Positions 21,245 to 31,486 of a stretch of 64,000 nt of DNA are shown here, one piece after another. Location of the stretch: NCBI GenBank assembly GCA_013176395.1, contig JABMLP010000019.1:868001-932000 (forward strand). The letters run 5' to 3'. Each line of letters starts with the position of its first letter. Within the stretch, counting starts at the first letter, position 1. Made by a program: the position numbers and the translations under genes. The stretch is from Venturia oleaginea (lineage: Eukaryota > Ascomycota > Dothideomycetes > Venturiales > Venturiaceae). Under the pieces are notes generated by a model that ran no database searches, had not been told where the DNA came from, and saw nothing but the letters and a program-made list of their open reading frames with translations.

Positions 21245-21934
21245 ATGCGTCAAACTATGGTTTTCTGCGGTCAACGTCTTTCCCTCATGTCAAAGCGATA
21301 TTCAACAACCGGACTATTTATATCTCAAGCTTGCGACGATTACAGCACTCCGAACTACATCACAAACGTCTCAGATCTTCCACCAACAATGATGAACTGC
21401 TTCCTCACCCTTCCAAGCGAGCCTACAGCCGGACCACCAATGTCGTTGAAATGCGATGAGCTCACTCCAACATATACTACAGAACGATCGAATTCCTCAC
21501 CACAAGAGAAGACTTCCTTTCTCTCCCTTCCAAGGGAGCTCCGACAGCAAATTCTACAAACCACATTCGAAGAATGCATTTTCGAGGATCTCGCCAACAA
21601 ACTCTTCACTCTTGCCGTTGACAACGACTATCCCTACATGGATGTCAAGCGAGGAAAGACGATAGCTCGTACGTCGAGTATCAAAAAGCAGCTTGCCATA
21701 TTGATGAAGGCTTGCCTGGAGGCAGCTCCCGATCATATGTACTGCGCCATTAAAGCCAGGAAGAGATACCTGGGGTTTTTCAACATAACCCTGAAGATTT
21801 GGGAAATACTGACCGTGGAACTGGAGAATACGCTGACCCTTGGAAACTTGTCTCGCTACATCAGGACAGAAGGACTGCTAACGTCCGTAGATGACGTATC
21901 GAGGGTAAAGGAACGCTTCCGGTTGTATTACTAG
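21245..21934 (+). CDS. F-box-like protein (LPRELRQQIL family)
   Basis: 229 residues from the first ATG at 21245; the open frame extends upstream to 21155 but only from a TTG. The N-terminal ~95 residues are Ser/Thr/Pro-rich and include a near-duplicate CFLTLPSEP followed later by SFLSLPRELRQQILQTTFEE, which resembles the first F-box helix. The C-terminal ~110 residues are helical and charged (KKQLAILMKACLEAAPDHMY; KIWEILTVELENTLTLGNLS), ending at RLYY. Related in its motif to the gene at 4916-5251 on the other strand. A role as SCF adaptor is possible but not shown. No intron needed. Confidence 0.6.
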   Translation: MRQTMVFCGQRLSLMSKRYSTTGLFISQACDDYSTPNYITNVSDLPPTMMNCFLTLPSEPTAGPPMSLKCDELTPTYTTERSNSSPQEKTSFLSLPRELRQQILQTTFEECIFEDLANKLFTLAVDNDYPYMDVKRGKTIARTSSIKKQLAILMKACLEAAPDHMYCAIKARKRYLGFFNITLKIWEILTVELENTLTLGNLSRYIRTEGLLTSVDDVSRVKERFRLYY

Positions 21935-22758
21935 TTGGAGAGCGCGGTATTGGAGAAGCTGCGATTGTTTTTCATAATTGGTAGGAGATTGTAATGGTGG
22001 GAATCCTCTTTGATATTTTTTGGGGGTTTCTGTCTTCTGCCTGTATCATGTCGGGTTTGCCAAACACCGGATCCTCCTTCACACTCAAACAAGACTGAAT
22101 TTGGCCTGAGTTTCTGGCTATTAGTAGACTTGATTGGAGTATGCGGATTTGGATGGTTATTGCAAATGATAGATGGATGAGTGGTGATTTGAGCGGTCTA
22201 GAAAAGCAGTTGATCACTGGTGAATGTATTTCTCGAAGAATCCAGGAATGAAAGGATATCGACCAGATTCCCAATCATGTACCGAGTCGGCGAGCCTTGT
22301 TGCCCCTTCAGCCCTGTCACGTTTTGCAACGGCCAATAGTAAATGGCGCCGAAAAGGCCGCAATTGTCAAAGCCATGTTGATTTCTTCCTCACCCGTTGC
22401 TCACATTATACACCGTCTCCGGCATTCTTGCTATGGCTACAGTAATATTGTTTCCAATCAATATCCGCTGTATAAGACACTTTTCTGCACTCTATACACG
22501 AGTCATGAAACCAGGCCCTGCCATTGTACGTCATGAGCGGGCATCCAAGTATTATCCACAGCCAAGGCAGTCGTAAACACCAGTTGGGACTGCTTGTGGC
22601 TGACTTTTTCCCTGGTCAGCCAATTATGGTCACCGACTCTACCAGCTTTACACAAACTCCAACGCTGAGCTGTTTTCTCAATCGACGTTGTAGCACAACC
22701 GCCGCACGCCTGAACATCACAACCACAGCTACAGCTAGCTACACATAGTCTAGCAGCC
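21935..22758. other. Intergenic; upstream region of SMP/C2 gene
   Basis: No gene supported. Short opposing frames only; the part before 22759 is presumably its promoter and 5' leader. Confidence 0.45.
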
Positions 22759-25700
22759 ATGTCTGGAATAGACGACGCAGACGTTAAACGCCGGAAGTTC
22801 AAAGCACCCTACACGCCTCACCACACCATCCCAACCATACAAGGATATAAGAAAATAAAAAAGGAGAGAGAAGCTGGAGCTTCAGCAGGAGAGGAAGACG
22901 AGCCAAGCACAAGAGAAAGGGCACAAGAGGCATACAGGACATGGAAGGAGGGCGAGCATCGAGGTGAACCAGCAGACACAGAGGTATACCCTACCCAGAA
23001 CCAGAACGATCCGGACCATGATGCAGCCGAAGATACCCATCACCAGGAAACCGAAAACGAGGAAGAGGAGGCTAAAAAAGAGTTCAAGGATACGACAGAA
23101 GATGGTCTGGCAGAACGTGATGCCAAAGCTCAGAGGAAGAAGATGAAGCATCGCGGCAACGATCGGGCAGAAAGAGAAGTCACAGATCCCGTTACACATT
23201 TGCCCGTCACTATACACGATTTTACAGCCAACGATCTGGAGAATGCACCACACAATGTAGCTCCTCCTCGAACAGGCACAGATCTAGCAAGCAAGAGTGA
23301 TGACGAGCTTGCGAAAGAGTCGGACATACAGAAGCGCGCCCACCGCGGCATGGCAAGCCAATTTCCGACCCCAGATTATGATGCGTGTGGGCAAGAAATC
23401 GCACGGATACACCGCAAGGCTATGAACTTTGGTCTGGGATTTGTGCTGATGGTCATGGTGGGTCTTCTACTGTTGGAAAAGCTTTTTGGACTAGGTTCTC
23501 AATTCGAGAGCAAAGTGTTTCGAAGAGCATCTGCTGGCAAATCCATGTCGAGCGCATTCTTGTTACTATTTGGAACATCTTCAGGGGCACTGGCCATTTG
23601 GGCAGTACGGGACTGGACAGATCGAAAGCTCAAAGACGTTTGGGAAAGGCATATTTGGGAAGCCGAGAGGGCGCAGGGCAAAGTGCGGTCACAGCAAGAT
23701 ACACCAGAAAGTACTCAGTGGCTGAATGAAATTCTTTCGAGCGTCTGGCCGTTAATCAACCCAGATTTGTTCACAAGTTTGGCAGATACCCTCGAAGTAA
23801 GCTTGATGAGCTCAATATTTCGACTATGAAACACTGCTGATACCTTTGACAGGATGTAATGCAAGCCTCCTTACCTCGTCTCGTGCGCATGGTATCTGTT
23901 GACGACATTGGCCAAGGCAGTGAGTCCATCCGTATCTTGGGTATCCGTTGGCTACCTACTGGTGCCGCTGCTCAGTCAGTTTCATCGAATGGCAAACTCG
24001 AGAGAAAGAAAGCGGATGCAAAGCAATCGGACAGGGCTGTTCCTGGTGAAGGCGAGGTACAGGACTGTCCAGACAAGAACAACAAGGACGATCCATCAAG
24101 TGGAAAGGAACAATCTTTGGACAAGAAAGGACAACAAGGGCAAGACATCGAGCAGACCGCGGAAGGCATGGAGGCCGAAGAAGGGGAGTTCGTGAACGTC
24201 GAAGTGGCTTTTGCCTATCGCTCTCGTCCTGAAAAAAAGAGCATGAGGAATCGTGCTAAGAATGCTCATTTGTACCTCGCGTTCTACCTTCCTGGCCACA
24301 TCAAGTTGCCAGTGTGGGTGGAGCTGGAAGGTATTGTTGGTGTGATGAGAATGCGGCTGCAACTCACGCCAGATCCACCATTCTTTTCTCTATGTACCCT
24401 CACGTTTCTTGGGCAGCCAAAAGTGGACATGTCATGCGTTCCTTTGACGAAACGTGGACTGAATATTATGGATCTTCCTCTAATCTCAAACTTCGTACAA
24501 TCGGCCGTTGATGCAGCAATGGCGGAGTATGTGGCGCCCAAGTCCCTCACTTTGGACTTGAAGGATATGCTCATGGGCGATGATTTCAAGAAGGACACAG
24601 CTGCACGAGGCGTGCTCGTGGTCAATATCAAGCGAGCGTTCGACTTCAAGGAGGGCGATCCAGGCCTTGCATTTATCAAAGAAGGCAGCGCAGATCCATA
24701 CGTTACGGTTGGCTGGGCAAAGTTCGGCAAGCCAGTATGGTCGACGCGTGTCATTCTTTCCGATATGGAACCACATTGGGAAGAAACCGCTTTCGTCCTG
24801 GTCACTCCCGAGGAACTCAATGTACGCGAAAGACTACGGCTACAACTCTGGGACTCGGATCGTGCAACTGCCGATGATGACCTAGGACGAATCGAGGTTG
24901 ACCTGAAGTCGATCATGAAAGATGAGCGGAGCAACGGTAAGATGTGGGATCGGAAAGATGGTTTCCACGCCCTCAAAGCAGGTGAAGGCATGCCGGGAAA
25001 ACTCAGCTGGAGTGTCGGTTACTACTCCAAAACGCGACTGATGGATGAGCAGATGTCCCACCAGAAGTCTGAGTCTGAGCCGAAGACCACCAAGGATCTG
25101 AAGCGCAAAGTCGATGAAGAGAGCACGAACAAATTGCGCGAAGCAAAATATGATGAATCTGCGGAGGTTGAACAACAAAAGGCCCAGGATCTCAAAGAGC
25201 GAGAAGATCAGATCATTATTGCTTCTCCACCTCTCAAAGACTATCCTTCTGGTGTTCTTTCCATCGTTGTCCACCAAATCACCGGTCTAGAACTGGAGGC
25301 CATCAACAAGAACCAAGTCGCGAAAAAGGACACAGATTCCGACGAGAAGGAAGAGGACGATGATCTTCCTTCGTCTTTCTGCACCATCGTTCTTAACCAC
25401 CAGAAGATCTTCAAGACGCGCACGAAGCCGAAGAACGCGAAACCGTTCTTCAACGCAGGTTGTGAACGCTTCATTCGCGACTGGAGAAGTACGGAGGTCA
25501 TGATTAGCGTCCGCGACGCTCGTGTACACGAAGATAATGCACTCCTCGGCATGGTAATGCTACCACTCAACGAAGTGTTCAGACATCGAAGCCAGGTCAA
25601 CGGCATCTGGCCACTCACTGGCGGCATCGGCTATGGCAAAATGCGCATCAGTATGGTTTTCCGAAGTGTGCAACTCCAGGCACCTGAGAATCTGCTGGGA

Positions 25701-26540
25701 TGGGAATATGGTACACTCGATATCAAGCCGGAGATTAAAGGCAATATGCAAGATCAGTTCTTGAAGGGATTGCGCATCAAAGCACGAACATCTTTGGGGA
25801 GAGGAAAGTTCCAGGCTGACGGGAATGGCAGTTGGAAAACGAAGCATGGACAAAATGTCAGGTTAGGAGTTCAGAAGCGCTTTTCAAGTCCGATGATGCT
25901 CGAGTTCCGCTCGAGCTCGGCGCTCGTCGACAGGACTACCGCCTTCTCTGTGTTATGGCTGAATCAAATCCCGGATGAGAAAGAGCAGACAATCACTTTG
26001 GCGGTATGGAAAGGCGACATGGGCAGAGCCGAGAAGAATACACTCGAAGAATACGGAGAAAAGGTTGGAGAAGTCACAGTGACACTCACACTGTGGAGAG
26101 GCCTGAGCGGCTATCACCACTCTCTCGCGAGCAAAGATTCAAACATCGCAGACGTAATGGAAGTGCTCGAATGCGCACACGATAACAACGAGATCGATCC
26201 TTCCAGCAACGGATTAGACGGCGACTCCTCATCCTCTAGCTCTTCGTCATCAGACTCCTCAGAGTCTGATGATGCTGAGGCCCTCTCAAGGCGCAAAGCA
26301 GAGTTTCGGGATGGCGCATCCTCCGATCTGAGTATAGACGGTAAGAGAGGCCCGGTCGAACAGATCAAAGATTATAAGACGCATCGTAAACAGTTACATA
26401 GGAAGAATCGGGGTTTGATGCAGTGGAAGGGTCCGCGGACTGTGAAGTGGGCAAAGGATAAGATTGCGCATGCTGAGCAGAGGGTTACTGGGTTGTTTGG
26501 ACATCATGAGAGGGAGGCTGGTATTGAGACGGAGGTATGA
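22759..26540 (+). CDS. SMP and C2 domain protein, Mug190/tricalbin-like
   Basis: Two exons, 22759-23796 and 23853-26540, with a 56-nt intron (GTAAGC..GACAG, phase 0); 1241 residues. N-terminal ~220 residues are hydrophilic and acidic/basic. Two hydrophobic segments at about 224-246 (FVLMVMVGLLLLEKLF) and 264-283 (AFLLLFGTSSGALAIWAV) probably form a membrane hairpin. An SMP-type lipid-transfer region follows (about 330-590, starting STQWLNEILSSVWPLINPDL). Two C2 domains lie at about 598-720 (RGVLVVNIKRAFDF, SADPYVTVGWA, WEETAFVLV) and 811-930 (GVLSIVVHQITGLEL, ALLGMVMLPLNEVF). The tail has a poly-Ser/Asp run near 1136 and a basic end. The layout matches tricalbin/extended-synaptotagmin proteins at ER-plasma membrane contacts, and the fungal C2 family named after S. 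pombe Mug190. Lipid transport at contact sites is inference. Confidence 0.85.
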
Positions 26541-27004
26541 CAATACCGCAAGGTAGCATTTTTGGGCTGGGAAAATAGGCGTTTTTGTCTATCAACTGAG
26601 CGTTCTGGGTTTGTGTTGTTTTTCGTTAGCCTTTTCCGTCTTGAATTAATTTGTTCTTCTTTGCTCCGATCTAAACGCAGTTTTGGTCCTGCTTGGGGCT
26701 TTCCATTTATGGCACCTCAAGTTATAGCAAAAGGTACAAATTCTTGCCGCTTTTGGGAGACGATGTGTTTTTATTCTCACTCATCTTTTACATTGAAATT
26801 GGTAGATCTCACCGAGCTGCACTTTTTGGAGGAAAGCTTCCCAGGACTTGACAGCATCAAATAATGTTTCGAATAACTTTTAATCAGCCAAGGAATTTTT
26901 ACAATTAAACACGGATAGTCCATCATATAACAACCTGCCCATCATACCCATCCACTTCAAAGCATCAGGAACAAAAAAAGAAAAGAAAAAAGTCGATTTC
27001 TACT
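26541..27004. other. 3' flank of SMP/C2 gene
   Basis: T-rich sequence, likely 3' untranslated, then AT-rich sequence leading to the transposon remnant. A clear left TIR for the remnant is not visible here. Confidence 0.45.
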
Positions 27005-27580
27005 ATGTCTCAACAACGTAATTAATTACTACTCCACGAAGGGAGAATTCACCTTGCAATCCAAGCTTTGAATTCCGGCCAACTCCGAAGCCAACGGGCT
27101 GCTGCGAGCGCCTTCAACGTTAAACAACAAACCCTCTCCGATCGCGTCAGAGGAGTCCCATTTATCCTCGAAAGACCACCAAACGGTCGGAAACTTACCC
27201 TTACCGAAGAGCAAACGCTTGTCCGATATATCCTCGACCTCGATTCGCGAGGATTTGCGCCCCGGCTGTATGAGGTGGCAGGTATGTACTATAGAGTATG
27301 GGACTGCAGCAGCGCAGGTAGCTGCAGAGGCGTCTGTAGCGCCTCAGGGATCGAAAACAGCCCGACCAATTCAACGGCGCTGTGGGAACTGCGGCGCAAC
27401 TGCGCATAATGCGCGAACTTGTAAAAAAGATATCGAGATATCTTCTGAATCAGATAGCAGCACGACGGACTTGGAATCTATTGTTAATAGCGATGAAATT
27501 GAAGAGTCGTAATATAAGATGGTCGCGCCAAGAAATTTTGACCGGTCGGGTGATCTGACGGGTTGGGTGATCGAATACGT
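27005..27580 (+). mobile_element. Internally deleted pogo/Fot1-like remnant (mosaic)
   Basis: A start-like ATG at 27005 opens MSQQRN and then a TAA. The same frame continues HEGRIHLAIQALNSGQLRSQ and RKLTLTEEQTLVRYILDLDS, diverged from transposase A. From about 27220 the DNA becomes nearly identical to element A (block encoding LDSRGFAPRL). It then jumps at about 27285-27295 across nearly 1.2 kb to the part encoding EYGTAAAQVAAEAS and the zinc-knuckle tail (CGNCGATAHNARTC). The right end, reading inward, is ACGTATTCGATCACCCAAC with a TA at 27581-27582, so its TIR differs from that of A but has the same two-block layout. No left TIR was found. Non-functional. Confidence 0.8.
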
Positions 27581-27918
27581 TATTGCTAGAAAATTATCGA
27601 TATCGATATTCATTTTAGGTGTATCTAGCTAGATAAAACAGTTGTTCGCCTTTTCCGAGAGTTGGAAGGCAAGGAAGCGATTCTCGATATAATACGCCCG
27701 ATTTCAGTTTTCGCAATGCCCTCTGCCGGTGAATGAGCCTTTTGCAAATTGTTACACGCGATGGTCCCTAGGATATTTCAGTATGCTCAATTTTCTGCCC
27801 TAATGACGGCCAATCTTCAAGTATACTCAATGATCCCGAACCTTTAGACCACGCTTCCAGACTTCCAACTCTTCTCCTGAGACTGCTTTCTGAGAAATGA
27901 TTTGATTTATCGTCTCGA

Positions 27919-28509
27919 TCATAGTCTGGCTTTCTTTGCTTTGGGGGATTTGGTCTTGCCAGCTAATCTTGAACCATCACCTTCAACCTCGGCTATCAAC
28001 TGCCGCAATCGGTTTCGACCAGTCTTCCTGTCTTCCAACTCTTCTCCTGATACAGCTTTCTTCGAGATGATCTTACCCACCGTCTTGATGACAGTCCTGT
28101 AGCGGACCAGGTCAGGAATTCCACTGCTACGAATCTTCTATCCTTCCAACAAATCCTGCTTATCCTCCCAGATTATATCTCGCATGAGGGCTGCTCGCTC
28201 TGTGGGATTTAGAAATCCAAAGAACTATTGAGTACGATCCCGAGTATTATCTTTATTGTGATGTGAAGAGGTTTCGCTCGTGGTATCGTCGTAAAAGTCA
28301 GACTCTCTGCTTGCCAATGATCAACGTTCACCAGCGCTGAGCTTGTGGCTAGTAGGAAAGGTAGAGTGCCCATTAGATGAGGAGACTGATGGGCTGGGTC
28401 GGAAATGCTTGTTAGAGTTTGGTGTACCCGCCGTACTCTAGGGAGTGTTGGGAGACGGCCTCACTTGCAAGCGCGCAGTTGGGTTCGCCGACCGAAAAGT
28501 GTCAGCCAT
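27919..28509 (-). pseudogene. 197-codon gene killed by four in-frame stops
   Basis: From an ATG at 28509 one minus-strand frame runs 197 codons to a natural stop at 27919-27921 without any frame change. Four internal stops interrupt it (in order TAG, TGA, TAG, TAG). Pieces between stops are clearly protein-like: MADTFRSANPTARLQVRPSP, FFGFLNPTERAALMRDIIWE, and VIKTVGKIISKKAVSGEELE, ending in a basic KTKSPKAKKARL. Each stop can come from CAG, CGA or TGG by a single C-to-T or G-to-A change, the pattern of RIP. Family unknown; the basic tail suggests a nuclear protein. The last third is duplicated in decayed form just downstream (about 27850-27930 against 28023-28100). Confidence 0.7.
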
Positions 28510-28764
28510 ATTTCCAAGCTCTTCACGATTGTCTGGTTGTGACTACATGATGGATGGTTCAAGAGTAGATGTGTAGGCAGTGACGACTGATATTTATGAA
28601 GTAGTTGTCGAGTTGATGGAGGGTAAGATGGTGGAAGAGCTTAAGGAGTGAGTTTTGGTGGAGCCGGCGGAACCGGGGATAAAGAAGGAGAGTGATGGGT
28701 AAGGTGAGGAATGGAGTTACGGGTAATGTCAAAGTGAGATTTGACACTTAGGGATACCGTAATG

Positions 28765-29110
28765 ATGTGAAAAGATGATACGCGCCGTAAGGAGGGCCGA
28801 TCTCTGCGTTCAGCGGGAGATATTAAATTGAAGAGTTCCCTCATAAGGCTTATTCGATTCGTTCAAGTGTGAAAGGACCATACCCGCCGTAAGCAGGGCA
28901 GACCTCTGAGCGCGGCCAGAGATATGTAGAAAGTATTGATTGAAGCTTGCTACGGAGGTGGCCGGAAGGCCCCTATATAAGCGCCCAGCGCTATCCCCAA
29001 ATGGGACACAAACAACCAAGGAGAATAGCCACTTCCTCCAACAAGATATTGAGATTGAAGAGTGCTATCAAATAGCTCATCGGATTCCGTCAAGTGTGAA
29101 AGGACGAAGC
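28765..29110. repeat. Degenerate direct repeats
   Basis: Two kinds of related block. The first (CGCCGTAAGNAGGGC followed by a GATCTCTG/GACCTCTG-like stretch) occurs near 28781 and near 28888. The second (GAAGAGT, then ATTC, then CAAGTGTGAAAGGAC) occurs near 28833-28885 and 29057-29105. No element ends recognised. Confidence 0.5.
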
Positions 29111-29961
29111 GGGCCAATTTGTCGGCGGAATTTTGAGCGAGCGGCGCGAGGCATTACGTCTTGCTATATCGGGTGCAGTTTTTGTGGTATCCTGCTTAGG
29201 TAAGTCTGCAACCTGTCCAATCGTTGAGTTTCACAGTCTGCCCCTCATAGTGACAACAGTTATCCCATTGCGGTATTTTCCGTGTCGGAAATCGGCACTT
29301 TAGCAACAAGAACGACAAAGGTTAGTAATCGAGCGAGCAGTACGCGATTATGGTAGCATAGGATCTTAGGCCTACCTTTCTTCTTTCCGGATCATGCTGG
29401 TATTGAGTCCCATCTACACCTTGTAGTTGATTCCCACAGCAATAGTCTGTTGCTGGATTCTTGAATTTTTCTTCTCCTTTCTTTTTGGGGTTGCAGCAGG
29501 CTCGCTCACTTTCCGGGCCCGCTGTTGCAAGACTGCGGGTTTTAGCTACGGAGACTGGTGATTAATTATCCGAGATACTTACCAGATAAGGTATCCGAAG
29601 ATAATAGCAAGGGGGGCAGAACGCATGATTTAGTAGGTAATAGGAAGTTGTTAAACGTGGAGTAAGAAACTGCGGTTAAAGTGGGCAGACTGAAAGAGAA
29701 CTGGGCTTTGGGGAAGAGGAGGTGAAAGAGAACTGGTCTTCGGGAGAGAGGAGGCGTACGAGGATAATAAATATACCTCTAGACCGCCTAACGAGGCTCG
29801 AGGAATACCAAGTACTTTAGTATATAGGATACTATATTATATGGGTAAAGCAACGTGCCCCATTGGTATAAAAACGTGCGGTGTTCTACGGGGATCTATG
29901 TTCATTATTAGATACCCGCCGTAATGTTACGGATACTGCCACGTGGACATGTATTCGTTTG
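29111..29961. other. AT-rich stretch, possible decayed LINE end
   Basis: No gene. The last ~40 bp before the TA at 29962 can be read in frame with the LINE C-terminal piece that resumes at 36433, so it may be the 5' remainder of that LINE. The rest is unassigned. Confidence 0.35.
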
Positions 29962-30085
29962 TACAAGTGCTGTGCATGAACGGGCTGACACCCCCACTGT
30001 CAATCTTGTCTCAATCATGAAGCTAGCAAAATAAAGCAGACTCTACCTCTACTATCACCTCATATTCTTCATTATACAGCTTCAA

Positions 30086-31156
30086 ATGCCTGGCAAGCAT
30101 AAGAACCGTCAATTATTTCGTGATCCTGAGCGGCCGAAAGGCCAACGTCTCTCTGAGCGCGAGCGTACTCAGATCCTCACCTTATACCACCTTGCAGAAT
30201 GGAACAAGACCCAAATCGCTCGAAAGCTTCGCCTTGCTCGATCTACGGTTATTCTTTGTATTCAAGAAGGCTATTATACTCCTCGTAAGCCACCTGGCAG
30301 GCCATTTATGCTTACAATCCACCGCCGCCACCGTCTAATCAACCGAGCTACCCAGGATGCTCTACACCGACGAATGCCGCTTGAGCAGATTGCCTCGATT
30401 GAGGGTATTCAAGCCTGCCGGAGAACCCTTTCTCAAGCCTTTAAATGCGAGAGATTCTTCCGCCGTATCGCCGTCGAGAAGCCTCTTCTTACGGAGGCGC
30501 ACCGAGCGGCAAGACTACAATGGGCAATACGTCACCAACATTGGGACTTTGAGCAGTGGAAACGTGTCCTCTGGACAGACGAGGCATCTTTTACAACAGG
30601 AGGCTTTGGCGTCATATACGTACCAAGGAGGCCTGAGGAGAAGTATGAACCTTCTTGCTTATTACCAAAGTTTCGAGGTTATTCTTCTTGGATGGCTCAT
30701 GGCTGTATTTCTGGGACAACAAAGGGACCTCTTGTAGTTTGTGAGAAGGCTTGGGGCAAGGTTACTGCTGCTATATACTCTGAGCATATTCTGCCAGGGG
30801 TATATAGTCATATTCACGAGATGAAGCATATAGGAGGCTACTTTCGAGCAATCTTGATGGAAGATAACGCCTCCGTACATACGGCTAGGCTTACTCAGGC
30901 AGTGCACTCTCAGTACAACCTTAATAGGATGACTTGGCCAGCTAACTCACCAGATCTGAACCCAATTTAGAATGTCTGGCGGCTGTTAAAATATAGAATT
31001 GGGAGGCGCTTTCCGTACTCGGAAGCAGATGTACGACAGTATCTTGAGGAAGAATGGGCTAAACTTGAGCTAGATGACTTTATTAAGTATATAGAAGAGA
31101 TGCCTGAGCGCGTACAAGCCGTTATCCCAGCTAATGGCGGCCACACTAAGTGGTAA
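30086..31156 (+). pseudogene. Tc1 transposase with stop at catalytic Glu codon
   Basis: From the ATG at 30086 the frame runs 294 codons, has a TAG at 30968-30970, and continues in the same frame to a natural TAA at 31154-31156 (356 sense positions plus the nonsense codon, normal Tc1 length). N-terminus: paired HTH, with LSERERTQILTLYHLAEWNK then a GRP-type AT-hook-like linker (RKPPGRPF). Catalytic acids: D165 in LWTDEASF and D260 in LMEDNASVH. Codon 295, exactly 34 residues after D260, is the stop; the context SPDLNPI-stop-NVWRLLK shows it replaces the third acid of the DD34E triad. A G-to-T change (GAG to TAG) explains it. The protein made would lack its third metal ligand and C-terminus. 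Confidence 0.92.
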
Positions 31157-31220
31157 TGTATACAAAGTCTGCTTCATTTTGCTAGCTTCATGACTGAGAC
31201 AAAATTGACAGGGGGGGGTG

Positions 31221-31405
31221 TGTTGCAGTAAGGGTTGCAAGGTGATGTAAACATGTATGATGTCTATCATTGTGTATTGTATTGTTCTATGTTCAGCCGT
31301 AGAGCTGATGTTTACATATGATGTGTGTACTCTAGCAGGAGCTATTGTGATAAAGGAAGTAAGAACGGTGTAGCTCAAGTGTGCCTTCTGTACCAGGATG
31401 TGACA
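31221..31405 (-). repeat. 3' LTR of copia element
   Basis: 185 bp, ends TG..CA on both strands (TGTTGCAG at the left, GATGTGACA at the right). Differs from the other LTR by G versus A in AACGGTGTAGC against AACGGTATAGC. Confidence 0.93.
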
Positions 31406-31486
31406 CCCCCCCCCAGATATCTTGTGCAGCGGGGTATCTGAATGCTTGCTGTATAACATACAATGCCTCCCATGGGATAACTTCTA

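Noticed and set aside
20735..21274. Small ORFs upstream of the F-box-like gene
   Set aside because: No domain, overlapping on both strands, ordinary composition.
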